Shown here: positions 33,478 through 44,883 of the stretch, one piece after another
Numbering within the stretch: the stretch's first letter is position 1
Layout: every line of letters begins with the position of its first letter
Assembly (NCBI GenBank): GCA_032629725.1
Contig: JAFEVB010000008.1
Span: 1,736,001 to 1,800,000, forward strand
DNA length: 64,000 bases
Direction of reading: 5' to 3'
Source: Gremmenia infestans
Lineage: Eukaryota > Ascomycota > Leotiomycetes > Helotiales > Hamatocanthoscyphaceae
Position numbers and translations under genes: made by a program
The notes under the pieces: generated by a model
Seen by the model: the letters and a program-made list of their open reading frames with translations, nothing else
What the model was told of the DNA's origin: nothing
Database searches by the model: none

Positions 33478-35134
33478 ACTTTCCTCATGAGAATGAGTTA
33501 TGATGGAGGGAATTTTGAATCTACATCCCCCGAGAAGTCGCTTGGTAATTATCTGAAGCAAGAAAGCTGAAAGTTTGAATGTTGATTGATGTTAATCTAG
33601 AATTAGCAATGCCGACTACCTAGGTAAAGTACGCTACGGATGTCCCGCGCGCCGCCAGCCTAATATTAAATCGATGCACGGGCACACGGGAAACTGTATC
33701 ACTGCCTTACCATACTACCACGCGCTGGGCTCGACTAAGTGGGCTAACTCGAAAAGTGAACTTTAGTCGATCTATTTTCCCGTGTCTAACTAGCACGTCC
33801 AAGGGTAGAAGAAAGGGGAAAGGTCACAGCGAAGGATACTCCTATACTCCACCCCTACCCTACTCGGTAATCTTACATTCGCGTCCCTCTGGAACATCCA
33901 GGTTGTCTCCGCCAAGTCCATATTAAATACATTCTGCTAGGGCCTCGCAAATGTATCTTTTCACAGGTTACAGGAACCAATTTATTATAATCCTTGTGAT
34001 AGGAAGTCGGTAGCACTTGCCTTGCCTGGCCTCGAAAGTCGGGAGCTAAGCTCCAATGTGGCCGCCCAAACTCACAGACTCCTCTAAACAATAGTCAAAA
34101 CATTGCCTTAGGGTTAGTTGTTGCTATAAGCCACAGGTGGACTAAGTCAAAGCGTAAAAGGCGACGGCGTGGAAAAGTGGCAAGGATAGGCGCAGGGGTA
34201 ATCTTACGATCCGATCTACTTCGCAATCCAGCCCAATGTCCTCCGACCCAATGATCTGTCCCAAACTCATCTCGATCTGAATCCTCTGTATGTATGGGGT
34301 GGACCTCTCCCTCTGGTACAGTACGAGTACAGTGTTACCTCGTCCCGACACAGGAATTACCCCATACTTGTATGTTCCGCGCTCCTTGAAGAATATAGTG
34401 TTGCGAGCTGGCTGCTATCAGCCTACCAGCTACCTATCTCTAGGCGGCGTCCAGAGCACGCTACAGTAAGCCTACTCTGCCATATTAGACATCATATGAC
34501 GCTGTTTACTAATTGTTACTCACATGATCCGGACTCCGGAGATCTATATGAGATATAAGCAGGGGTGCAATTTGATAAAGTTCTTGTCGACAACAAGCCT
34601 GGGCCCAATCAGAGCGCACCGCTAGACCCCTAAGCATTGTATGAAGTACGGAGTAACTTTGCGCAAGAGAACACATTCGTACAGAGCTATATTACATAAA
34701 GTTATCTTTATTTTATCATCTTAAGTTTGATAGAGAATATACTGTAGTACAGTGTAAAATCCAATCATATGCCCAGAATCTGTCTCTCCGCACTAAATTG
34801 TTTATAGTATCAGCCTTGAAGAAGGAGCAAGTAACCCTGTAAATACTACGTGCATGGAGGTATGTGCTGAAGAGGCTTTAGGGGAGGGGTATGCCTTGTT
34901 TCGGAACTGCGTTCCGTAGGGCAAGCCTTAGTAGCCCTTGAAGATCACAAACCTTCGGATGGGTTATCCATTTAGTCAGTCAGCTGCTCCTCGCACCAAC
35001 TCGCTGGAGTAAATAGAGGAGTCGGTTGGAGACTTGGAGTAAATATTTAGAGTTCAAATGTGTCAAATATATGTGGATTTCAAAGGTCTGTGCTAAAGTT
35101 AAAGTTAGTTAATCACATGGGCAGCCTGTTAATA
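33478..35134. other. Intergenic (1.7 kb)
   Basis: Upstream of the receptor. No gene, RNA or mobile element recognised except the MITE that follows. Confidence 0.5.
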
Positions 35135-35368
35135 CCCCCCCCCCGCTTAATAAATGTTAAATCACGTAAAGTCTCCATAATACGTCGAATCCTATAGAAG
35201 TAGATAGCTAGAGCCTTTGCTAGTGGCCCCTAAAGGGTATCTGTAAGGTCCTTGTAAGGTCTTTGTAAGGTCCTACTAAGCCCTAGACGTAGTGATATTA
35301 TTTGCTAACTTCCCTTATTTACGCGTTAGGGTAAAGGATCATTAACATTTATTAAGGGGGGGGGGAAG
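35135..35368. mobile_element. MITE copy 2 (234 bp), TA-flanked
   Basis: Left end is a C10 run then GCTTAATAAATGTTAA; right end is TTAACATTTATTAA then a G10 run and AAG. TA lies at 35133-35134 and 35369-35370. The inverted repeat core CTTAATAAATGTTAA is perfect at both ends. Inside, the unit TGTAAGGTC is repeated three times near 35241-35272. Partner of 17831-18046. Confidence 0.75.
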
Positions 35369-36176
35369 TAGTATGAATGCGCCAAGAAACTATCAGGGAA
35401 TATTATCAGTACAGTGTAGCGTTAGTCCGTGCTATCTCGACAAGCGTTATGCGAGCCAAAAGGGGGGCGAGCGAGGTTGGTTGCACGTCAGAACGTTTCA
35501 TCTCATGATGAACTTTATTTAATGGGGCTCACGATTTATACTTGATGTTCTGACCGAAACACGCTCGGAGCCCTTCTTCAGAGATAAATGCGAGTCAGGA
35601 TACAAGCTTTTCGTCAAACCTGTACCTTTCTACTTGGTAAAAATCCTGACATGAATAGCAAAACAAGGTATTGAATGGCTGGATACATATTTGGACGATC
35701 GTTTATGCCCTATTAGGAATAATCGACTATATGCACTACTAATAGAACGTTCCGAGAACCGGAGTAACATGCCCTAAGTACGATGATAAAGGGGAAAGGG
35801 GCCGTGCCGAGCCGGAGACCGCAACTGCTTGTTTTCCGGTAGAGGACTCTCTACTCTGCGTGGAATTTAGGCGATGAATTGAAACTTAAGGCGCCTATAA
35901 GCAAGACAACTGTGAGAAATCGATAGACATAAGATTATTGGAGCACAATGATAAATACCGCAGTGCTTCAGATTAACCTTGAAATCCGGGTAACAAGACT
36001 AAGCCTTCCGCCACTGAACAATAGCCAAATTGATTTGAAGGGGACAGGAATACAAGAGACCTTTAACAAAGAGCTTTTGTACTCACAATAGTTTTATCCA
36101 AGAAAATAGAGCATTTGTTTTAAAACAATGGAATTGTGGACACAAAAGAGACGGAAACAACAGTGTAGTAGTCAGA
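35369..36176. other. Intergenic
   Basis: No gene recognised. Confidence 0.5.
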
Positions 36177-36315
36177 TATATATATTGAACCAAATAAACC
36201 CCCTCACATCTTTTTCTCACAACTCCATTTCACACACCACTTCCAACTACATCTCCCATCTCACATCCAGCTCACCACCAGCAAGAACGAACCCCCAATC
36301 AAACAGCCACTCAAA
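36177..36315 (+). promoter_or_regulatory. TATA run and C/A-rich leader of the RING-like gene
   Basis: TATATATAT at 36177-36185 lies 131 bp before the ATG at 36316. The leader between is rich in C, A and T, and poor in G, as in well-expressed fungal genes. Confidence 0.5.
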
Positions 36316-37104
36316 ATGGCGTACACCTCACCAAACTTCCACAATCGAGACTGCACCTACAGCACCCCAGGGACCTGCTGCAAGCCGTCCGATGACGCCC
36401 CTGAAATGGAGATGGTCTGGCTCTACAACAAGACCAAAGACCGCTTCATGACCCCCATGCCGGGCGCGGGCGAGGGCTTCATCTGTCCCAGCTGCTCAAC
36501 CTACAGCCTCGACACGCGTGAACCCAAAGTCAAGACACCATGCGGGTGCATCTGGCACAAGGAGTGCCTCAACAGACACATCTTCCTGTCCACTGGCGAC
36601 GTCTTTACTTGTCCTACTACTGATTGCGGAACTAGGTACCCAGAGTTGCGATACGTGTTGGAGCCCATGGAAGTGAGGCCCGATGAGTTATTCAAGGTCC
36701 CGGGGTCTTATCCAGGGGGGTCGGACTTTGACTGTACGGAGCCGTCTATCGCGGATGAGGAGTTGCTGACGTACGAGGAGTATTATGGGGCCCCGGAGCC
36801 ATTCTATAAGATCGTAGACTCTCCAGAGCTACCTCGTGCAGAGGAGGCCGAGGAATACTTTGAGGATGTGGATCTGGGGTCCCCGGAGCCTGTTTCCAAA
36901 TTCCCAGATTCTCTAGAGTTACCTCCGGCGCTGGAAGATGAGGGTGAATTTGAAGATGTGGATCTTGGGGACGATCTTCATGATGAAGAGGCTTATGGCA
37001 AGAGCATCTACAATGAGGTCATGGAGTACATGGAGGACAAGAATCATGAGAGGAGCATCGATGATGAGCCTTGGGAATTCGTGGACCGATTCTTAGAAGG
37101 CTAG
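36316..37104 (+). CDS. RING-finger-like protein with acidic C-terminal repeats
   Basis: Intronless, 262 aa. Residues about 57-110 contain a RING-like arrangement of Cys and His: CPSC, CGCIWHKEC, NRH, then CPTTDCG. This suggests zinc binding and possibly ubiquitin-ligase function, though spacing is not a textbook RING. The C-terminal half is strongly acidic and holds two related blocks of about 45 residues: PEPFYKIVDSPELP...YFEDVDLG, then PEPVSKFPDSLELP...EFEDVDLG. The repeat suggests a recent internal duplication. No transmembrane segment. It has a TATA box and leader upstream and is flanked by long non-coding stretches. It looks like a lineage-restricted protein; partner and target unknown. 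Confidence 0.75.
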   Translation: MAYTSPNFHNRDCTYSTPGTCCKPSDDAPEMEMVWLYNKTKDRFMTPMPGAGEGFICPSCSTYSLDTREPKVKTPCGCIWHKECLNRHIFLSTGDVFTCPTTDCGTRYPELRYVLEPMEVRPDELFKVPGSYPGGSDFDCTEPSIADEELLTYEEYYGAPEPFYKIVDSPELPRAEEAEEYFEDVDLGSPEPVSKFPDSLELPPALEDEGEFEDVDLGDDLHDEEAYGKSIYNEVMEYMEDKNHERSIDDEPWEFVDRFLEG

Positions 37105-37703
37105 TGAGAGTGAAGGAGTTCACGCCACGGCTTTATCTCCTTTCTTACTCGGCGTTAAGATGACTTGATAGATCGCGATTTGCTTTATTTACTTTCTCGC
37201 CTGGAGTCAAGATAACTGAATAACAATGGAATAATAACAATATTATGAATAAGAGTTTTACGAAATGTAAATGTGAAAAACGTGACCCACCTCCCGATGC
37301 AAATGAAAGTGACAAAATAAAAACAAAATAATATAAAATGTAATAATTTGGCTGCAAGAAGTTGAAGCACTTGCCTAATTACGGAATCTATCCTTAATGT
37401 AAGCCAGCAGACAATTCTGCCATCACCCAAAACGGCAGGATTTTCCATGAACAGTCAGTTGTTCACTCTAAATTCATGATATGTTATCGCTCGTCTCATT
37501 ATGCATCTCCACTTGAGCTCGTAAAAAACCCATGCGGTACACCAACCATGCTGTTGTAGTCTCACTGTAAGTCCCAGTCTTTCCTACCCATCCATCCATG
37601 CATAATGTATGCCAGAAACGAAAGGATAGTTCAACTCAGATAACCTTCCTAATACCCAAATGCCATTAGAATGTTTATTCCAGGATAGAGGATACAAGTC
37701 AAC
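37105..37703. other. Convergent 3' region
   Basis: Between the stop codons of the RING-like and LSB5-like genes. AT-rich; no gene recognised. Confidence 0.55.
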
Positions 37704-39428
37704 TCACCACCGCGGTTCATCCTTCTCAGTAGCGGGAGTATCAAGCTCATTGCGATCAGCAAACGGATCATCCTCATCCTCAGACGGATAATCATCGCCC
37801 TCATCAGCGGCTGGAGGAGGTTGAGCTGGCCTTGCTGGGGGTGGGGGGCGTTGTTCTGGGCTGGAGCCTTTGCGATCGATTTGGAGACCAGCAAATTGTT
37901 GGGACACGTCGCTTTCTTTGCCTTTTCCGGATGTAACTGCGAGCATTAGCAGGGTTGAGGAACGTGGACAGAGTATAAGTACCTTTGTTGTAGAGATTTG
38001 CTTGTTCGGCTAGCTCGTCATCTGAATCGCTGTCTGCATCAATGGAGCGGTCAAGTTGCTCAAAGGTCATTAGCGCAGTGACGAGCTCATCATTTGCGTG
38101 AAGAAGGGCGCCGAGCCATTGTTCTGCTTCTACGTGTTGGATCTGATCACACTGTTAGTGACACCGTGAGGGGAAGATGCTGTACACTTACATAGCGCAG
38201 AATCTTTCTCCGTAGAAGCTTACAGATTTCGAAGTGTTGAACAGCAGCCTGATTCTCGGAAATTTGTTCTAACTCACGGTTGATCAACCGTAGGGCATTT
38301 AACAAGTTAGTTGAGGCAACTGAAGACTCAGCAATGCAGTTCTTCATAGTTTCCTTCTCGGCTTCAAGATTAAAAGGTTTGTTCTTCTTCTTTCCACTCT
38401 TCTTGTCCTTCTCTTTCTTTGCCGCCTTCTTATATGCAGTTACTGGCGCTGATGGACTGAAGAATGAAACCGGGTTTCTGTTGGATTGGCCTACTTGAGA
38501 GACCGATGTGTTTCGGGAATGCTCAGGTGCGGATACTGGTGCAGGTGCTGGTGCTGGTGCTGGTGGGGGGACTTCATCCTCATCATCTTCAAATGGATTC
38601 TGTTCGGTCTCGCGGAGAACTTTGGACTGGTCCTGAGTAACCACTCGCTTGCGGCGAGGAAGTTCCTGATTATGATGTTAGCGGATGGAAGACTTGGGAA
38701 TCAACCTACGTACCTTGTATAGAGCAGCAATTCGCTCCAGGCCACGGACGTTCTTATACTCAGCAGCCCATGATCTGAAAAGCTCTTTACACTTATCTCT
38801 AACCAGGGGATCGGAGAGATCCGAAGTACCACAGACGCGTAAACGCTCCAACAGCATTTCGTCGGCAAATGTAAGCTGGAACCGTGCCCCAGCATTCTGA
38901 ATCAGGCCATCTAAAAGGGTAAGAGCTCGAATCTGGCGGTGGACATTTCCGTATTTTAGCTTCTTGCGGATGGCTCGAGCTGCTTCGGCAGGTCCGGTTG
39001 CTTGAAGTTTGATAGCTTCCACAAGATCTGGGATACCACTGAAGTCATCATCTTCATATTGTTCACTGGTGAGATTCTCCACGGAGACAGTGACTGCAGA
39101 ATAGGGTTTCTTCTGGTGGATGCAACGCAGTGTCAGCTTTGCAACTCTATTGAACAGTTCATCAGTCCTGCTGTTTGAAGCCGGAGTTTTCACATCATCA
39201 GAACCGAGTACAGCCCCTCTAACACGAATCTCTTGCTTGGCTCTACAGGCCAAATTTGACTGTATTGGGCGTCGCAATCTGACGTCCAAGTTGTGGGGGC
39301 AGTAAGCGATCATGGTGGCATGCATGTAGAAGACTGGTAGTGATGGAAAGATACACGCGCAATGTAATAATAGTAGCTGAGAGTGATTGGAGACGACTTG
39401 AAGGAATGATACTAACAGAAGAAAACAT
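37704..39428 (-). CDS. VHS-GAT domain protein, LSB5-like actin/endocytosis adaptor
   Basis: Putative adaptor linking endocytic or trans-Golgi cargo to the actin machinery (yeast Lsb5 binds Las17 and ubiquitin). Minus-strand exons: 39417-39428, 38714-39112, 38192-38665, 37983-38142 and 37704-37936, giving 425 aa. After MFSSKKPYSAVTV the VHS domain (about residues 15-150) includes SGIPDLVEAIKLQ and LTLLDGLIQNAG. A Pro/Ala linker (PPPAPAPAPAPVSAP) and a Lys-rich patch follow, then a GAT three-helix region (about 230-340), and an acidic tail with NPFEDDEDE and DDPFADRNE. The first exon encodes only four residues and is followed by a 304-nt intron, much longer than others here. It was chosen because it supplies an ATG and the expected N-terminus. 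Divergent to the 40083 gene. Confidence 0.87.
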
Positions 39429-40082
39429 TTTGCTTTGTGATTCTGCCCCACGCATGTACGCAGGTACCGAGACCTTGTGGCACCTATAGTCCTCGTCACC
39501 TCAAAGTATCATTCACGCAAGTCGTCCAGAAGAGGTACGATAGTTATATTCGGCCTCTGGTCCGGATACAAGTGAATGATAGAAAATTGGGAAGGACTGT
39601 AAGTATAGGTGCCTTGCAAGAGGTTGATTTCATATATACTTTAGAGGGGCAACCTGATAGGAAAGACGCGACTTGGCAGGGTAATTCTGACTGATGACTG
39701 ACTGTCTGCCTGCCTTTGCTTATTGCCTTCTATAAGGCTGGTCGTACGCAAAGGTATGAGGCTGCACAGGAATGCTAAGATGCAAGAGACACGAATGTGA
39801 AGCTGATGATATCCAAGATGAGATGTGCGACATAAACAAAAAGGTAACCTGTGACCACACACACACACCACAGCGATGATTGTGATAGCCTCGCGCTAGT
39901 ACGGTTATAGCTAGCGGGGAACAGTACCAATGGAGCCAACTGCCGGTCCTCCGACACATGCGTGCATTCAGCCGCTATTTTCTTTCTCCAACAACCATCA
40001 TCTCATTTCTGCGGATAACTCAACTCAAGGATTCATCTATACACATTGGTGTTGAGAAATCCAGGACTCAAGGGGTGACAAT
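39429..40082. promoter_or_regulatory. Divergent promoter region
   Basis: 654 bp between opposing start codons; contains a (CA)n run near 39855-39868. No gene recognised. Confidence 0.5.
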
Positions 40083-42853
40083 ATGTCGGTGTATCACGGG
40101 TGCGATCGAGAGGAGTTAGAGGCTGTGGGCGAGGCGGAGGCACCAGACCAGTGAGTCTTAAGTATCCAGCATCTTTATCATTGTTTGCAACTGACAATTA
40201 AAGCAGAAGTCGCACTACTCATCACTTTTCAACATCATACTTTACCCCTGTCAATCTAAATCATGCCATTACCCAATACATTAATCCACTCGAGATGCAT
40301 CACGATCACCCCGTCGATGCCCTCCCTGACATTAACCCTTCCAAAGTCCCCCCCACGAACGGCAAGAAGCGACGGGCTACAGAATCAGTCACTGGCCGAG
40401 CATATTCTATTGGTGCCGTTTGGGAATTTAAAGATGAGGGAGACTTGGGATATCAAGGACAGCAGGTCAAAATTCCGCCTAAAAGAAGAAAGTCTGCCCC
40501 TGCCAAGAGAACAAAGTCTGCGAAAGCCCCACATCAACTGCTCCCGCAAATACCAGAACCAGTTGAAGGTGGCCTTGCGGTACCGCAGAATGATGACCAA
40601 GACCAGCAAGCCTCACAACTGACCACTCCCCCTGATTCGGCCAAGCGGTCAAAGAACAAGCCAGGCCCCAAAAGCAAGAAACCTCAATTGCCAGCTTTCA
40701 AGACTCTTACAGTAACGAAGCCAGTTATCAACCAAGAGAAAAACCTTGAAGATTATCCCGTCCGCTCGTCTAAATTTAAGATTCAACTAGGATGGACAAC
40801 CACTCAAGATGCTGTCAAGCTCACGAAGACTACACTGGACAAACTCGCCTCGTTCCAATTCAAAGCCCGAATCGAAGCACAACCGGTTTCAACGGCGACA
40901 CAATATGCACCTACTCACACCAATGTAGGCAAACAACGATCAGAAGACAGAGGCGAGCGCATCGCTCCACCTTCCTCCGACTATTGTCCATTTCCGAGTA
41001 GCGATAGCTTGTTCAAAGAAGCTTGCTGGAATGCGGAGACAAGTGGTCCGTTATCTAACGAGCCTGTTACAGCGGCGTTTCAAACAATTGATTCTCCAGT
41101 GGGCCAGACTCAGGAAATGACGAATCATTCGCCGCCGCAAATCATGGAGTACCCGCCAAGCTCCACCACCAGGGCGGGCGATCCAACAATTTTGCATGCT
41201 GACAACATCCTTGGAGACCGAGAAGAACATCGTCAACTGATTAAACAGACCGCACTACCTCGACACGATTTTCATAATGACGATCCCACTTCTAGTGAAG
41301 CTGGGATGCTTGATGGTCTCTTGGATGACTTGCAATATTTACAAACAGAGCAGCAACCAACCGACGATGGATCTCGGGGAACTGACCTTCGTCTGGTTGA
41401 GGGGTCTCTAGAGTACCCAACTAGTCATGACAATTTGTCCCAAACTGTTGCTCTCGAAGTCGATAGTACAGTCACGAATCCCGAGAAAGAATGCCAGGGG
41501 GATTTGGAAGAGTCTGATCCAAACATCCTACCACAAGTTGCTCGTAAATACGAACCTCGACACTTTGATATTCAAGTTGGTCGATCAGACGATGAAGAGG
41601 TAGAAATCTTCAACAATGATGTATCCAAGGACCTTGAGCTTGACGAGTATGATGATGGTCTGGATGACGCCGATCTGTTTGAAATCGGTTCGGGTCTTGT
41701 GCCTGAAACGCAATCTCCTTGTCAGTTAATCCTCCAAGAAAATGTAGAGTCTATCGAAAGTTTCCTGGACCTTGCACAAGCTAGATATCAACCCGGAACC
41801 AAACATCCAAAGAAGTGGACTGCGAAAGCTATTCAAGCCAATCCAGTGATTGCGAGTTCTCATATTTCCTCTCTCACAAACTCTCAGCAAGACGACGACT
41901 TTGCAGTGGATCAAGTGGATGAAGAGATGATGCTCGAAGCGGCAGAACAAATCGTACCTGTTGTTGAGACGTTCAAACCCCCAGAAAGCCTTCGAAGACA
42001 TGCATTCGAAGATATAGAAGTCGGGGAAGTCTTCGATCGGTCTCTTCAGTTCTCACCTCTCAAATCACCAAAGCCGTCGCCAAGCAAGGTGAGAAGTAGC
42101 CCTAGTACTGACAAATCTAGTAATCCACAATCAACAGACATGAAACCACTTTCGTGCGAGGAAGAAGACTGGTCTTTCATCCGTCGGGAAGATGCAGGTA
42201 TCCATGTCCCTCCTGACAACGAAGACTATCGATACTTTGTTGTGCCACCGGTTCCACTCATAACCAAGATATCGCACAACTTCGAGCCCCGAGCTATCCA
42301 ACAAACCACATACTCAACAGGCTTGGATGACAGCCACGAATACCAACCACTCAAAGCCTTCGTTCGACCAGATTTCCCTGCCTTGACTCCAGACCGTTGT
42401 CCCATTGTCGGTGTATCCACCCAAAGCTTCCTCCGTGTGTGCTTCCGAATCGGAGAAATGCTGAAAGAAGGAGGCCGGCGCAATGCACTCGACCAAGACG
42501 CCGTGATTGAATTATTCGCCAAAGTCATCTTTTCAGCCCGCCAAGTTGGAACATCAAGACAGACTTTTCAATTCGGAGACCTCTTCTTCGAGAAAGGGCC
42601 AATTGCGAGTGGAGTGCTCATGAATTACAAGACTACGGGTCTAGCGGATAGCGAGAGCAAGGTGTTTGTTGGCAAGCCTGGGATGATGGCGAGATGTTTG
42701 GGGCGGTTGAAGAGGGATAAGCAGACTGCTTCGGGGTGGTTGTTGCATGTGATTACGGCGAGGGAGACGGACTGGGAAGAGATTAGATGGACTAAGAGAA
42801 TTGTCAGTGCTAGGCTTGTGAAGTCAGAGATTAAGGGTCGGTCGAATTTGTGA
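40083..42853 (+). CDS. Large conserved hypothetical protein, probably nuclear
   Basis: Exon 1 (40083-40150) and exon 2 (40207-42853) give 904 aa. Exon 1 (MSVYHGCDREELEAVG) joins in frame to sequence that is open from 40207, so the inner ATG at 40295 is not the likely start. Residues about 70-170 are basic with bipartite-NLS-like patches (GKKRRATES, PPKRRKSAPAKRTKSAK). The middle is acidic and mostly disordered. The C-terminal ~220 residues are more ordered: AFVRPDFPALTPDRCP, SFLRVCFRIGEMLKEGG, DAVIELFAKVIFSARQ, FGDLFFEKGP. This C-terminal block recalls conserved fungal proteins I cannot name, so no function is given. Basic disordered N-terminus and folded C-terminus suggest a chromatin or genome-maintenance factor; that is inference. 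Confidence 0.85.
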
Positions 42854-43331
42854 GTCAACAGAGATAGATGTTTTTCGGGAAATGTTGTGTTATTATTGCT
42901 ACCCTACCCATTTTGCTTGGCTATTGGCCATACTGATATTTAGGAACAACTTAATAGAAATCTTTAGCACATTGTGTTAGCTATTACTCCAACCCATTAG
43001 ATAAACCTTAGCTTATATCCAAGAACATTTCAAATATTAAAGACGCCATCTTGAATTCTGATCAGGGAAAACCGACCTTATGGATACCTTACTGTATAAT
43101 CACGGCATGGTATCTGTAAAGGAAGGGGGGGTTTAATGCATGATATGAAGTACCTTATATTGGTTAGAAATCTATGCGAGGCGTGCAGAGAAGAGGACTT
43201 CATGATTCACATTCCATTCCCATGACCCCCGATTTAGCACGCAAACCTAAACAAGCCGATCCAAACACCCAACTCCAACCCAATTCCCCCACCCCTCATT
43301 CGTCTAAGGATAATGCATCACATCCAAACCC
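42854..43331. other. Convergent intergenic
   Basis: 3' flanks of two genes; no feature recognised. Confidence 0.55.
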
Positions 43332-44170
43332 TCACATCATAACATTCAAAACGCCCTCCCCCTTCCCCTCGACCCCACTACTAGCAACAGCAGCAACCCC
43401 CCTCCCCCTCCCCCCAGCCATAACAACAGTAACCCCTACAACCGCAACAAAGAAGCAAAAACACCCCACGACCATCCAGCGCAACTGCCGCGTCTTCTCC
43501 CGTCCGCTCTTAAAGCTCACACAACAGTTACTTTCCCGAGCCAGCGCACGTTCCATGTCTGGACTCGCGTCGCTAAATGTGACGCAGCAGTTATGGCGCT
43601 TACGTTCTTTTCTACCACCATCCATACTCATATCCTCTTCTTCTTCTGCATCTCCAGCTCCGCCTCGGATGTGGTTATGGTTTCGCGTGGTCTTGTGAGA
43701 GGAGAAGGAGGAGGATTCTTCTTTCAAGAGTAAGAGACGGCCGATGCTCTCTTCGAGCCATTCGACGCGCTGTTTCAGCCCGGCGATCGTGGCTAGTGCG
43801 TCGTTGCTCGTGCTGTCACCGGGAGCTGAGCTCTCGAGCTCGGTGCCGATTGTGCTGGGTGCTACACCCCATAGTTCTTGGGAGGGGAGGGGCCGGGGGG
43901 TGCCTGGGGAGGAGATGGTGTGGAAGGATGGGGGTGGGGAGGTGGGGATGCTGGGCGCGATGGAGGAGGCGGAGGAGGGGAGGCCGGTGTTGAAGTTGTA
44001 GTTGTTGGAATTGGGGTGCGAGGTGGAGGTGGATGTGGGGATGGGGGAGAGGATTACGGGTTGGGTGTCGCGATCGCGTTGGGAGACCTGATTGTTGAAT
44101 GAGGATATATATCGCAAGCGCGGGGTTGGGTTGGATAGTAACTTACGGGTTCGTAGCGGTGTCTATTCAT
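43332..44170 (-). CDS. Hypothetical single-pass membrane protein with coiled coil
   Basis: Minus-strand exons 44147-44170 and 43332-44087 give 259 aa, starting MNRHRYEP. The N-terminal half is Ser/Pro/Thr-rich and disordered. A short amphipathic heptad-like stretch (ATIAGLKQRVEWLEESIG, about residues 125-145) may form a coiled coil. A basic segment with NCCVTF and NCCVSF pairs precedes one hydrophobic helix near the C-terminus (WMVVGCFCFFVAVVGVTVV). The Gly-rich tail follows. No family recognised. An antisense open frame across the same DNA reflects its skewed base composition. Confidence 0.7.
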
Positions 44171-44883
44171 GATTGCACTTCTTTCTTCTTTACCGAGGTA
44201 TCTTTCCGGGAATGTATACTTTATAGATACAAGGTACCTTAGGTACAGCTCAGGACTGGTATGTGAGGCAGGAAAAAAGTATCACGAGCTTTTGACTTTC
44301 AGAACAATTGTAGTGAGAAAGTGCTGCCTACGATACAGTAGCGTTGAGTGAGTTTAAAGTTAAGCTACGGATATGGAGTGTTATCAGGCCGCTTCTTGGC
44401 GTCGCCGCGTCAGCATTCCCAGATGGCCTTTTCAGCTTGGCGGGACGTCGTTGCGTGAGGCGTCTTATTGGTTGATTCGTAGTTGTACTAATCGGAGTTG
44501 ACGTGAAGATGCGATGCGATGCGTGATTGCGGCGCGGGTAGGGCGAGGCCAGGGATAGTGGGGGAGAGGAGTCATGTGATGAGGGTCTTCTTTAGAAGAA
44601 AGTGGTCGTCGAAAAAAAAGGAACAAAAAGATCGAGTTGCAGAAAAGGGAATGTTTCGACCGTCTTGGGTATTTCTGTGTTTCTGTAATTTCTGTATTTC
44701 TGTTCGAGCTGAAATGGATTCCAAGTTATGATCCCGCGATCGACTTGCTAGAAAAAGAAAATCTGTACTTCCGTACATAGGTAGACTCATCATTCATGAT
44801 GGGAAAGGGAATATGAAAGGAACGTTGTGGAGTACAAATTGACAGTCGTGGAAGGGAAACAGATCTGATATAGAAATGTTCAA
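44171..44883. other. Intergenic
   Basis: Upstream of the 44170 gene and downstream of the UGT. No feature recognised. Confidence 0.55.

Noticed and set aside
40295..42853. Start of the 904-aa protein at the inner ATG
   Set aside because: Sequence upstream is in frame and joins by a consensus intron to an ATG at 40083.
43174..43698. 174-aa plus-strand open frame
   Set aside because: Antisense to the spliced hypothetical membrane-protein gene; Pro/Thr-rich composition follows from strand base skew.
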